This document shows, in pieces, positions 10,098 through 20,932 of a stretch of 41,511 bases of DNA (positions are counted from its first letter, which is position 1; each line of letters begins with the position of its first letter). This DNA is from Glomus cerebriforme. Lineage: Eukaryota > Glomeromycota > Glomeromycetes > Glomerales > Glomeraceae. The position numbers and the translations under genes were made by a program. The stretch spans positions 89,370 through 130,880 of the forward strand of contig QKYT01000173.1 of assembly GCA_003550305.1 (NCBI GenBank). The letters are read 5' to 3'. Under the pieces are notes generated by a model. That model was not told the origin of the DNA. It worked only from the letters and a program-made list of their open reading frames with translations, and did no database searches.

Positions 10098-10791
10098 TGA
10101 TCGCAGCTGCTTTTAATGATTCCTTCTAATGTTTTGCTTGTTAAACAATAAAGAATTTAATTGACCCCATATCTCATTCTTTTAGAACAAGTTATCGTGA
10201 ACCAATGTTTTTTGATCCTTTATTTTTATTTTATTCTTCGACATACACTGTGTTTTTATGGAATTCGTGGATTTTTAATTATGTAATTTCGCGAAAAAAA
10301 TATAAATCCTTTTATTTACGTTATTATTTTTTAACTTACATTTACCTTTTCTTTTTTTTTTTGTGATGATTTCTTTCAGGTGGGAATCACAAATATCTTG
10401 TATTTAATTTTTTTTTGGTCAATGTCGAATAATTTTCCAAGATTATGACCCAAAACACAATATTAAAATGGGATTCTGATAATGGTATTAAAAAACACTA
10501 CTCTTGAAACTCTACCTTCCTTGGATGGACTGCTTAATCTCCCTTCTTGAATCTTACTGAAAAGTATATCATATTTCGTGTTGAATGTGAACTTACATAA
10601 AGAGATCACGTGAAATAAGGAATCTTCTAATGCTTAATTTGATGCAAGTAGTATATCATAATTTATACTGGTTTTGAGTAACGTAAAATCAGCATAAAAA
10701 GAAATCGCCCACCAAAATTATAACTTTTTTTTTTTTGTTTTCATCAAGAAAAAAAAAAAGGAAAATAATAATAATAATAATAATTTACGAT
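10098..10791. other. Intergenic, 5' flank of the plus-strand F-box gene
   Basis: Holds TCACGTGA at 10606-10613, a T-run at 10727-10736 and an ATA triplet run (10766-10784) directly before the start codon. No gene seen. Confidence 0.5.
10606..10613. promoter_or_regulatory. TCACGTGA octamer upstream of F-box gene
   Basis: Palindromic E-box-type octamer about 180 bases upstream of the ATG at 10792. The position suits a promoter element; function is inferred only. Confidence 0.35.
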
Positions 10792-12387
10792 ATGGCGGCT
10801 ACCCTTCCAGAACTTTGTATTCGGTTTGTTCTAGAAGAATTAAATAATGATACTAGATCAAAACATGCATGTATTTTAATCAATCGTCATTGGTGCATGG
10901 CATCAATTCATGAAATTTGGAAACATCCCTTATATTATTGTCAAGAGTTAGAACAAAAAGAAAGATATATTCAATTTATTGATACTTATATTAAATGTTT
11001 AACTCAACAAGTTAAAGAAACTCTTGGATTAAAATCGGATACAAAGTCAGCATTCGATTATACAGCATTTTCTCAATGGATTTGTCCTAATGGATTAAGG
11101 TCTTGTGTAAAACTTTGGCTTGATGAAAAAATTAAACAAGATTATGATAATTATTCAACACTTTTAAAATCCGAAAATAAGACAATATTGATGATAGGAA
11201 AAGCTTTATGTGAACATTTGATAGTTAATTCAAAAAAATTAATTGGAATTCAATTGAATCAAAATGAAATTAATATTTTTGAATTACCTCAAGCTGAAAA
11301 AGTATTATCAAAAGTTACACATTTTATAACACGATTCAGTTGTGAACCAAGTAGAATAGGAAAATTACCAAATATTTTATCATTTGCCACAGAAATTTCA
11401 AATAATATTCAAGTACTTAATATAACATGTTTTAATGTTGAAAAAGAATATGATATTAGTATTCAAAATTTATCTCAATTGATTAAAAATCAAAAAAGAT
11501 TGAAAGAATTCACTTTAACATATTGGAATCCTGGATTTTTGAATCTTTGGAAGAGCGTTCTACAACAAAATAATACTTTAACAACAATTATATTGGAAAC
11601 TATTATATTCAATGAAACTAATCCTTTTTTACTTCATGAATTGAGTATATTCAAAAATTTACAAGTATTAACAATTGAAAATTGTAAAAATTTTAATTTT
11701 TCAAACAAAGAAATTGATATTTCATATTCATTTCGTAAATTAAAAAAATTTACGGTAGTAATGAGTCAACCATTTCCAAGAGATTTCATCATGATCGTAT
11801 TACAACAATCAAATGAAAATTTGAGAAAAGTTGAAGTAATAGATATGGATATAAAAAAAGATGTTCTTCCTTATTGTATTAAACATTTTACTAGATTATT
11901 AAATTTTTCATGTTCAATAAATTTTGAAAATTTTAATTTAATCCTTTCATTATTAAAATTTTCAAAAAATCTTGAAACTTTATATGTTAATGAATTAGAA
12001 GATTATTTGATTAATGAAGATTTTGATTTTTTATGTTCACTTGGTGAACATTTTCCTAAATCTTTATATTATTTTACTTTTGATTTGGATTGGGAATTTA
12101 ATAATAATACTTTTTCGAAATTTTTGAAAATTTGTAAAGAAAAGGGTATTAATTTTAGAACTTTAATTTTTGCTCAAAGTGCATTTTTTAATGATTCTTA
12201 TTTATATGAATTATTAAAATTTTATGGTGAAAGGAATTTGGATGAATTAGTTTTAAATGATATGAATAATTTTTCCAAGGAATGTTTAAAAGAAGTGAAA
12301 AAACAAGTGGGAATTGTGAAGTTTGCAAAAGGTTATCCTGAGAAATTTAATTTATCAATTAATTTTGAAGAAGTTTATGAAAGATAA
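10792..12387 (+). CDS. F-box / LRR-like protein (531 aa)
   Basis: Single-exon gene. I start it at ATG 10792 (MAATLPELCIRFVLEEL) because the open frame upstream has no ATG. Residues 4-50 form an F-box (LPELCIRFVLEEL, then ACILINRHWCMASIHEIWKHP), the Skp1-binding part of SCF ligases. The remainder shows irregular leucine-rich repeats (NIQVLNITCFNV, FKNLQVLTIENCKN, FSKNLETLYVNEL), a probable substrate-recognition surface. It is longer than the divergent F-box neighbour and shares only the general architecture, so the two are family members rather than a recent duplicate. Substrate unknown. Confidence 0.87.
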   Translation: MAATLPELCIRFVLEELNNDTRSKHACILINRHWCMASIHEIWKHPLYYCQELEQKERYIQFIDTYIKCLTQQVKETLGLKSDTKSAFDYTAFSQWICPNGLRSCVKLWLDEKIKQDYDNYSTLLKSENKTILMIGKALCEHLIVNSKKLIGIQLNQNEINIFELPQAEKVLSKVTHFITRFSCEPSRIGKLPNILSFATEISNNIQVLNITCFNVEKEYDISIQNLSQLIKNQKRLKEFTLTYWNPGFLNLWKSVLQQNNTLTTIILETIIFNETNPFLLHELSIFKNLQVLTIENCKNFNFSNKEIDISYSFRKLKKFTVVMSQPFPRDFIMIVLQQSNENLRKVEVIDMDIKKDVLPYCIKHFTRLLNFSCSINFENFNLILSLLKFSKNLETLYVNELEDYLINEDFDFLCSLGEHFPKSLYYFTFDLDWEFNNNTFSKFLKICKEKGINFRTLIFAQSAFFNDSYLYELLKFYGERNLDELVLNDMNNFSKECLKEVKKQVGIVKFAKGYPEKFNLSINFEEVYER

Positions 12388-14159
12388 AGATTAGTAAAGT
12401 TTTTTTTTTTTTTTTTTTTGATTATACATAATGAAGTTTATCGATCCGTTCGATTAATGAATTTTGAGAAATATCATGGTATCGAATGAAATCGAAAGGA
12501 AAAATTTTATAATTATATCGTGGAGGAAGAGAATGGGGGATGTAAGAGGGAGGATGAGGGAGAAAGAGAGAGGACGGACGGTCAACAATTTTTATTAGGT
12601 AATAATTTTTTTTTCTTTAATAAATTTTGATGTAATTTTGAATTCTGCGCCACGCTTTTAACTTTGCGTTCACATTTCAAAATTAGAGGATTTATAAAAA
12701 CGCGTAATTTTTTGTTATACTTTTTAAAAATTATTAAATAATTGATATGTATTAAGGTCTATACGCGATAAATAGATTTAACAGAAGTTTGAATGAGCAA
12801 TTGATAACTCGATTTCAACGCATTAATTATTATGTAAGAATTATTAAGTATTTGTGGTTTTTAAAACTGCAAACTGCAGATGGGCACATCATATCTTTAA
12901 AATCTTCTTTACGACAATGCGTTTTAAACCAAATATTATAGGAAATGCGTTCTACTAGTCAATTCATTAAATGATTGAAATATAATCTTGTTATATGACA
13001 GAATTTGAATATGAAAATTTAAAACTACCAAGACGAAATACCTCAATCAGGAATATTTTTGGCTTTCTTAAAATGAATCATACCATTTAAATTTTGAATC
13101 AATCATACCATTCTAATCCTTTGAATATGATCCGAGAGATTTTTTTGGATCAATATTAGTCATAAAATACGCGTCTTTAATCATTTGAAATTTTACTGTC
13201 ACTCTTGTCATTCCAAAAAAGAATTGATATCGTGTTCCCCCATTGATCCCATGTAACAGAGATGAGGAAATAATTTTTTTTATATACAAAAGTTCTTCAA
13301 TTTGTCTTTTTGATTAGAATTAACTATTAGTCATATGTTTTATAATTGTGGCTTACTTTCAACCATTTAATTTATTAGATAAAAAAGATAATGAATTCAA
13401 GTTTCATTACTAGTAATTACTATACATTTGAAATCATTTTCAGGAAATCATAAAGGTTGCTTTAAACTTCATTTTTGTTCATCTATCAATTCTTTCTTTT
13501 AATGCTTTGAAACTAGCAGTAAAAATTGTCGCAAATTTGTTTGACGCGTATCATTATTCATTACTTTAAATACTGTATAAATATATTTCGTTAGATATAC
13601 ACAATACCAAAAAATTCTTAACAACTCTCTACGTAATTTCTTTGGGAATCCTGTTACGCGTTTATTTGTAAATAATTTAATAATTTTAATTAGCACCAAA
13701 AGAGTAAAATTATTATATCATTACAAAATTTCAGTGGCGCAGCCTGATCGACAGATCCGAAAAAAAAAGGTAAAAAAAGAACTAAAAGAACTAAAAAAAA
13801 AACGTTTTTAAACTCATAATCACAGGTTACGTTTGAATAAAATCAAAAGAATCCTTCCTTCTTTTTTCTACTTTGCAAGTTATTGAATCTTTTTGAATAT
13901 TTCTTCCTCCCGTTTCAAAAGAATTTGCTGCGCAATGCGCAAATTCCATCCGCTCCTAAAAATTTTTCAAGCCATATTGCTTGGCAAGAGTAACAATGTA
14001 CAATTAACAATTGAATCACGCGCCATCATTGTTTAAGTGTTGGAATGTATATAAAAAATTTATTTTTTTTTTACGAAATTAATACGAAATTTTCAAATGT
14101 TTCATTTGTGACAAATTATTACGACATATAAATAATAGCCATTTTGCTCTTCCTTATCT

Positions 14160-14162
<3 letters not shown>
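12388..14162. other. Intergenic, about 1.8 kb, no convincing gene
   Basis: Contains the 3' T-run of the F-box gene (about 12400-12419), a purine-rich G/A tract (12509-12578), an imperfect inverted repeat GAATTTG...CAAATTC around GCGCAATGCGC (13921-13946), and scattered short open frames without family features. Confidence 0.5.

Positions 14163-14238
<76 letters not shown>
14163..14238 (+). repeat. 76-base poly(A) tract followed by AATAGGT repeats
   Basis: An uninterrupted run of A, followed at 14243-14300 by several AATAGGT-like units. It lies about 75 bases upstream of the proposed start of the SAM gene. It could be a retroposed tail, a promoter poly(dA:dT) element, or a length artefact of assembly. 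Confidence 0.8.
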
Positions 14239-14241
<3 letters not shown>

Positions 14242-14313
14242 CAAATAGGTAAAATAGGTAAGATAGGTATAGGTATTAAAATAGGTAAAAGGCAAATAAG
14301 TTAATGACACACC

Positions 14314-16522
14314 ATGACAAGAAATTCAAATAAGAAAAAAAACTTGAAAAAAAAATTTCGTAAGTAAATTTAATTTAAAAAAAAAGAATAAATTTAAAAA
14401 TTTTATTAATTATGATGTAATCTTCTTTTTTTTTAAAAATAAAAAGAATATAATAATTCGATTTCTATTTCCCGCGTGAAACGCGAATATTGGAATCCTT
14501 TAGATTTTCCAACAATTAATCTTGATATTGTTAAGAAATGGAATGTTCAACAACTTGTATACCATTTACAAGTTATGTTTAGTATTGAAGGTTATTGTCG
14601 AATAGATTTATTTAATAAAGAATCTGAATATAAATTTAAATTACAACAAATTGATGGAGAAACTTTCTTGAATATGACAAGAAATGATCTCTTTAAAATG
14701 GGTATTTCAGGATTATTAATTTTACATTTAGAAGCTGAAATTTTACGTTTACATGGTAAGAACGCTTAAGATAATTAAATTAAATATTTATTTTTTTTTT
14801 ATTTACAAACTTTTCTCCTTCAGGATGTTATAAAAATGAGGATTATTATGAACCTGAAGGTATAAAAAGTCTACTATTTTTTTTTTTTTTTTTTTATAAA
14901 TATTCTGATATTTTGAATAATCGAATAAATATGATTTTCTTTTTAGATTTATCATTAAAACTTAATAATTTTGAACAAACCTCATTTTATTTATTAAATA
15001 AAAATAATTTATTTAAAGTAAGTTATTTTTTAAAAATTTATCTTTAAATAATAAAAAAAATAAAATAAATAAACTTTTATTTATCCAGGAAAATATCTTC
15101 AGCAAAAAAGATTTATTTCAACAACTTATTACAAGAAAATTAGTTAAAGTTCCTTCGGTATATGAATTAAGAAGATTCCTTTCAACTCCATTACCAATGA
15201 GAGTTCTAGTACCATCATTTTGTCTTTTGAATCATCAGAAAAATTCTAAAATATTTTCATATATCACATCTCAAGAACAATGTTTAGGTGAATTTGGAAA
15301 TATTACTTCATCTTCACCTATTTCATTGCCATTTATTAGTGCTTTAACATATCCTCATAATTCCAATTCATTTTGTCAAGAAAATAATTTAATTAATTAT
15401 AATTTAATTATTGATGCATTAATTCAAGGTACTTTAAGTTGTTTACAATCTCAAAAATCACAATGGATTTATATGGCACGTAATTTTATTCAATCAAAAG
15501 AAGATCTTTTAAGACCTGATTGGATGTGTTGGATTAATGAACATTTAATAATTCATGGAGTAGAATTACCCGAAAATGTTGAATGGAAAATTGGAATTCA
15601 ACGTATAATTGATAAAACTCATTGGAAAGATATTTATTATTCAAATTTACCTTTTAAATTTGTTTATATTTCAAAAGGACCAATTTTAAGATGGTACGTT
15701 TTTGATCCATTAAAATATAAAGTCACATCCGTATCACAAGATTTTGATATGGATAGAATTTTGGATAGATTAAGAATGATTCGTACTGTATTTAATATTT
15801 ACAGTGTTTTAGAATCAATAAAAAGAAATTGGTCAAAATTTCAAATAACTAAATCTACTCATCCTTTATACCTTTCAATTAATCGAGATGGTGGTACAAG
15901 TATAGAATTTATGGGAGATTTTGTAAAAAAATCTTTATCAACACAAAAGATGAAAGAAAATTTTAATTATGAAACTATAAAAAGAATTTATTTAGAAACA
16001 TCTCATATAAAAAATTTAGTTCATTGTGTTGATTTAGAAGGCAATCTCAGTAGTCCAATTTTAACTAAAGATGGAACTTGTAAAATTTTTTTACATCCTG
16101 TAGGATATTATTATTATCCAAGGAATGAAAATGAGGTTAAATCAATGATTAAAACTATTTTACAAGTTCTTAAAGATATGCATCAAGTTAATTGGACTCA
16201 TAGAGATATTTATTGGGGAAATATTTTAAGACAAGATAATGGAGAATGGCTTATGATAGATTTAGAATTAGGAGGACCTGTTAATGAAATTTTACAATTT
16301 TCTCTTTGGAATCGATGGCCAGAACAAGCTATTATTGGTAAACCATATCTTGCAAGTTATGATATTTATCAAGTTGGAAAACTTATGGATGAATTAAATA
16401 ATACATCTCAATGTTTTAATTATTCAAATAATTTTATTCATTTTAAAAATCTTTTACTTGAAGCCGCAAAAAATAATTTAACTGCAGATATGGCATTAAA
16501 TCATGAATGGTTAAAAGAATGA
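14314..16522 (+). CDS. SAM-domain protein with atypical kinase-like C-terminus (about 631 aa, 5 exons)
   Basis: Proposed exons: 14314-14359, 14447-14755, 14824-14859, 14947-15017, 15089-16522. The SAM exon has no in-frame ATG. ATG 14314 (ACCATG context) joined through a GTAAGT donor restores the frame exactly, but this first exon is the least certain. Residues about 44-118 form a SAM domain (VKKWNVQQLVYHLQ, then FLNMTRNDLFKMGI), a protein-interaction fold. Residues about 430-625 resemble a kinase C-lobe: HRDIYWGN (H525, D527, N532) keeps the catalytic Asp and metal-binding Asn, but DFG is replaced by DLE (D545). A clear Gly-rich loop is not seen, so activity is doubtful. The middle, 155-430, is unrecognised. 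It is convergent with the tandem kinase gene, 89 bases apart. Confidence 0.78.
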
Positions 16523-16611
16523 AACATAAATGAATTTGAATAAATATAAAATTTATTATTATAATAAATGAATGAATAAATGAATGATAAATAAAATAAT
16601 AAATAATAATA

Positions 16612-18942
16612 CTATAAATAATTATAAAGATCTTTTTTCCAATCAGTAAAATCTCTACTATAATAACAACTATCATCTTCACAAGAATAAAAATCGGCTG
16701 GATCCGTATGACCAGATCTTTCACATTTAATAAATTGTTCAGTAATTCTTGTAGAAGATCTATGATCCAATTGTATAAGCCAATCTTCAAGAATATTTAT
16801 AATTTGATTAATATTTGGTCTAAGTAAAGGATTATGAGACCAACATTGTTTTAAAAGTTTTAAATAATCATTTGGTATATAATCTTCTGAAATAAAAAAT
16901 TCGGGTCTTTTTTGATGAATAATAATATTTGTAGCTAATTTAATATTATGAGGGTTTGTATTAAATGGTTTAAAACCTGTTAAAATAATATGCATTATCA
17001 TTGATAAACTATAAATATCTGAAGATTGTGTAAAATTATTATATTGTAATACTTCAGGTGCCATAAATGGAAGAACACCATATAATTTATAATTTGTTGA
17101 TTTAGATATTCCAGTATCTGTTATAAACCATTCATATTCATTACCATTATGAATTGGTAATAAATTACCTCCATGAAGATTTTTATGAACTAATCCAAGA
17201 TCATGAATTTCTTTTAATTTTAATGAAATCTTTAATAATGAAAGTATTTTTCCTCTCCAACTTAAAAAAGTTTGATTATATAAATTCCCTATATCAAAAT
17301 ATTGCATTAAAATTACATAATTATGTGATATCGGATCTTTTGTTATTCCATAATATTCAGGTCCTCTTTCATAATTTCTTAAATTTAAACATGAATCTAA
17401 TGAATAAAGAAATTCAAAATCTACATTGGAAGTATCATGAAACATTTTTAAAGCAATTTTAATTCCTCTTTCTTTCCAAAATGCCGAATACATTGAACTA
17501 TATCCTCCACGAGAAATCAAATTAACTTCACTAAATTGTTCATATGGTATAATATTTATGAAATGTCCTGTAAAAAAAAAAAAAAAAAAAAAATTTAGTT
17601 GTTATTCGAAAAATAAAAAAATGAAAAATAAAAATTTTGAATCTTACTTTTAAGTAAACCATCGATAGGAGATTCGATTAAACGATTAGTTTTACGTAAT
17701 GAACAAAAATCGATAAGTTGACTAGTATAAATAGCTTTTTCATGTATATTATGAGATCTAAAAAAATTTATATCCATATAAAGTTCATCAGCTTCATCAA
17801 CTTGAGAAACGATTATATGTTGATAATCATCCATAGTATAATCAAAATTTTGTAATGTAATTTTCCATTCCGATAATAATTTAAATAATTCATTAGAAGT
17901 AGGACGTTTATTAATATTTTCATCCCAACATCTTGTCATTAAATCTAAAAATAATCCTGGCATAAAAATTTCTATAGTTGGACGTAAACCATTAACAATA
18001 TCTTTAGCAAGTTCCAAATCATGAGGTCTATCAGCAAAAGGTAATTGAATTGAAGCCAACATCCACATTATAATTCCAAAACTATAAATATCAGCTGACA
18101 TTGTATACCTTCCACCACAAAGAATTTCAGGTGCAACGAAAGGTAAAACACCATAAATTTTCGAGAAAGGGTTTTCATCAGCTGGATGTCCAAGTCCCAT
18201 ATCAGTAAGAGTAAATCCTTCAATAATATTTAATACATTTCCTCCATGTAAATTTCCATGAACTAAATTTTTAGAATGTAACACATTTAACATTCTTGCT
18301 AAATCACAACAATCTTCAATTATCTTCATCCAATCCAAGACAAATCTCGTTTTCCCTTTAATATAATCATAAAGATTTCCTTCCTCCGAATAATCCATTA
18401 CTAACATATAATCTTTGTATATAGGATCTTGAGTTATTCCATAACATAATCTATAACCATTCTCATGCTTTTGACAAATACATTCTCTTAACTAATTAAA
18501 AAAAAATTTAAAAAAAATTTATAAAAAAAAAAATAAATAAAAATATATAACGTACCATATGACAATATTGAGGATTAATCTTTCTTGAATTATCAAGAGA
18601 TTTTAGGATAACATTTCGAGGACCGGATCTTATATAATCTTCACTTACATCATCAAATGAATCTAAAGGACCACGAAGCCATAATGCAGTATATACTGTA
18701 CTATGTCTACCTCTACCATAATATTTTACTAATTCAAAATCCGAAAATGGAATCCATTCAATATATTCTTCAAAACTTGATGATGAAAGTTGTATATGTT
18801 TAATTAAATCATCAATTAATTTATTTTCGCTTGTCCAATTTTGAAAGTTGTCCCGAAATCTTTGATGTTCACATTCGACACACCAAATCCATGATGATTT
18901 TTTTTTTCCACATGTAATACATTCTTTGGATGATGATGACAT
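16612..18942 (-). CDS. Tandem (pseudo)kinase protein with N-terminal CxxC-CxxC motif (about 728 aa, 3 exons)
   Basis: Exons on the minus strand: 18942-18556, 18491-17648, 17567-16612. Both introns (64 and 80 nt) have GT/AG ends and join in frame (phases 0 and 1). C8, C11, C21 and C24 form a zinc-ribbon-like pair. Kinase fold 1, about residues 64-360, has a Gly loop GRGRHSTV, Lys114, HGNLHGGN (N209 replaces catalytic Asp; N214), DMG at 226 and VAPEIL. Kinase fold 2, about 417-660, starts with IPYEQFSEVNLISRGG and has Lys451, HKNLHGGN (N540; N545), DTG at 561 and MAPEVL. Each fold is preceded by the same linker type (EWIPFSDF / NIIPYEQF), which suggests internal duplication. Both folds lack the catalytic Asp, so a scaffold or regulatory role is likelier than phosphotransfer. 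Possible alternative: two genes misjoined at 17568-17647, though the frame fit argues against that. Confidence 0.8.
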
Positions 18943-19300
18943 TTCAAAAATAAAATAATAAAAATAAATAATAATAATAAAAATAAAAAAAAAAAAAAAC
19001 AAAAAAGTAAATAAAAAATATAATATATATATATAATATATATATATATATACAGTATATAAAATAATAAGAAAAAAAAAAATTTTTTTAATTTTTTGCA
19101 AAACCCTTTTTTTTTTTTTTATTATTATATAATAAAAAATTTTCAAATCAATCCTTTATTTGGATAAATTATATACTAAAATTACAGGTTTATTTATATA
19201 AAAGTTCAAATTTTGTAACGCAGTCACGCCACCGCAGTATTTGATATCGAGATTTTTTTTTTTAAAAAAAGAAATAGAACCATTCTTAAATTCTTAAAAT
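18943..19300. other. 5' flank of the tandem kinase gene
   Basis: T/A homopolymers and a TA repeat (about 19020-19060); a likely AT-rich leader and promoter. No gene. Confidence 0.5.
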
Positions 19301-19305
19301 AAAAA
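19301..19305 (-). terminator. Pol III T-run terminator of the 5S-like gene
   Basis: On the minus strand, TTTTT follows the 5S-like 3' end after a single C, the normal Pol III stop signal position. Confidence 0.65.
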
Positions 19306-19306
19306 G

Positions 19307-19413
19307 AGTTACAGAACCCAGTATTCCCACGTTGTCCCCAACCATAGTACTGACTGGGCCATCAGTGGGAGATCAGACGGTTCCGGTGCTTTTCACTGTG
19401 TATGGCCGTAACT
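19307..19413 (-). rRNA. 5S rRNA-like gene, shortened, probable pseudogene
   Basis: The minus strand reads AGTTACGGCCATAC, GCACCGG, GTCTGATCTCC, GTCAGTACTATGGTTGG and GACAACGTGGGAATAC, ending CTGTAACT. This is the order and wording of eukaryotic 5S rRNA. The 5' AGTTAC and 3' GTAACT pair as helix I. Length is 107 nt against the usual 118-120. The conserved loop normally reading about GAAGTTAAG between GATCTCC and the CACTG arm is missing. That loop borders the internal Pol III promoter (box A region), so transcription and folding should be impaired. It is a dispersed single copy here, not part of an array. Confidence 0.85.
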
Positions 19414-20612
19414 GTCGGAAAAGTTAAAAGAAGGTTAAAAAAAGTTTTTTTTTATTATTACTTTACAGAGTCAGATTCACAATAAGGAAAAAAAAAAAAA
19501 AAAAAATTTTTTTGAAATAGTATATCGATAAAATGCATACATGTATGTAGATTAACCAATAGATTAATAGATTTGAATAAGCCGTATACAGGACTTATCC
19601 GCCGTCAAATTTCGCGTGATGTTATTTTAGTTAGGCCGTCTGCAAGTTCTGTTGTCTGCATGTGTAACGTGTAACAACAAAAAAATATCAATAATGAAAA
19701 ATCGCATACAATAAGATTAAAGAAGGTAAAAACTGTTTTAATTTTTCAAGACGAAGGAAAGTGTAAATTATTTCTTTTATTTAATATAAAAAGTGAAATC
19801 TTGATAGTCATGTGATTCATTATACAACCTAAATACCTAGTAAATAACTAATGAATCTAATTAATTAATATAGTGAATTGTCAAATTACACGTTTCGAAA
19901 TTATCTAATCATATAATTACTATTAATTACTTAATATGGAGATATTACATTAATTTTGGTTATCTTAATAATATCAACTTTTAAAAACTTTTTCTTATTT
20001 CATCCAAAAAATGAAGTCTATTATAGTAATAATTAACAAGATTTTTGATTATCACCTTGTAACTCATTTGAAACTTAACATGTGAAACATGCGGAAAAGA
20101 TTTGACTAAAAAAAAACTTTTTTTAGAGCTGACTCACATGTCATTGTGTTGTATAAAAAATTTGTATGTGGTTGTACAATACACGATACTTTTTCTTTTT
20201 AAAGAAAAATTTCAAAAAGTTATTCAAAAAGTTAGGAAATTAGTTTAAAAAAATTATTAAAGAACGTATAGATAAAAAAAAGATTTAAATTAATTACAAG
20301 AAAATTTGTATTGTTTTTTTTTTTTTTGTGACTTTTTGATTTTTTTTGATTTTTTTGATTTTTTTTTTTTTAAAAGATTATTTTCTTTTTCTTCTCGTCC
20401 ATGATTCCATTTCATATATTAAATATTGATCATCTCCCATTTTGATAATATTGGTTTATAAAATTTAATTTCAAATTTTATTTTTTTTTTTTCTTGAAAT
20501 ATAAATTTTTTTTTTTTTTTTTTTTTTGTCCCCAAATTTTCCCAATATGCAGAATTTTACTGTATTTTTTTTATGGATATTGTAGATTATTATTGTTGTA
20601 GATTAATTATTA
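19414..20612. other. Intergenic, 1.2 kb, no gene seen
   Basis: Mostly AT-rich with long T-runs near 20310-20530, downstream of the minus-strand 7TM gene. No coding or RNA features recognised. Confidence 0.5.
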
Positions 20613-20899
20613 TTAATCAAGTATTGTATTTTTACTGGAAAAAGTATCAAAAGTTGTTTCAATTCCCAAACTTTCTTCTTGTTTACTTATTGCATCTAAT
20701 TCAATAGATTCATGTCTCATTGGATGGTCTATATCTATAGAGTATTGTTGACTTGTTATTGATTTTTGTTTTTTACGATCATTTGGAGGAGCGTAATAAC
20801 AACATGGAAGGAAGATTGCTGCTGATTTTGTTGTTCCGAAAATCATAAAGAGTATTGTACCACTAAAAAAAAGTTTGATTTCCATCTTTAATAAAAATA

Positions 20900-20932
<33 letters not shown>

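Noticed and set aside
13499..13699. 66-codon minus-strand frame
   Set aside because: No ATG at its beginning, no family features, isolated in AT-rich spacer.
13741..13780. GTGGCGCAGCCTGATCG, tRNA-like wording
   Set aside because: No matching B box or cloverleaf pairing could be found downstream.
16443..16790. 115-codon Ile-rich minus-strand frame
   Set aside because: Shadow of the tandem kinase 3' exon and of the convergent 3' region.
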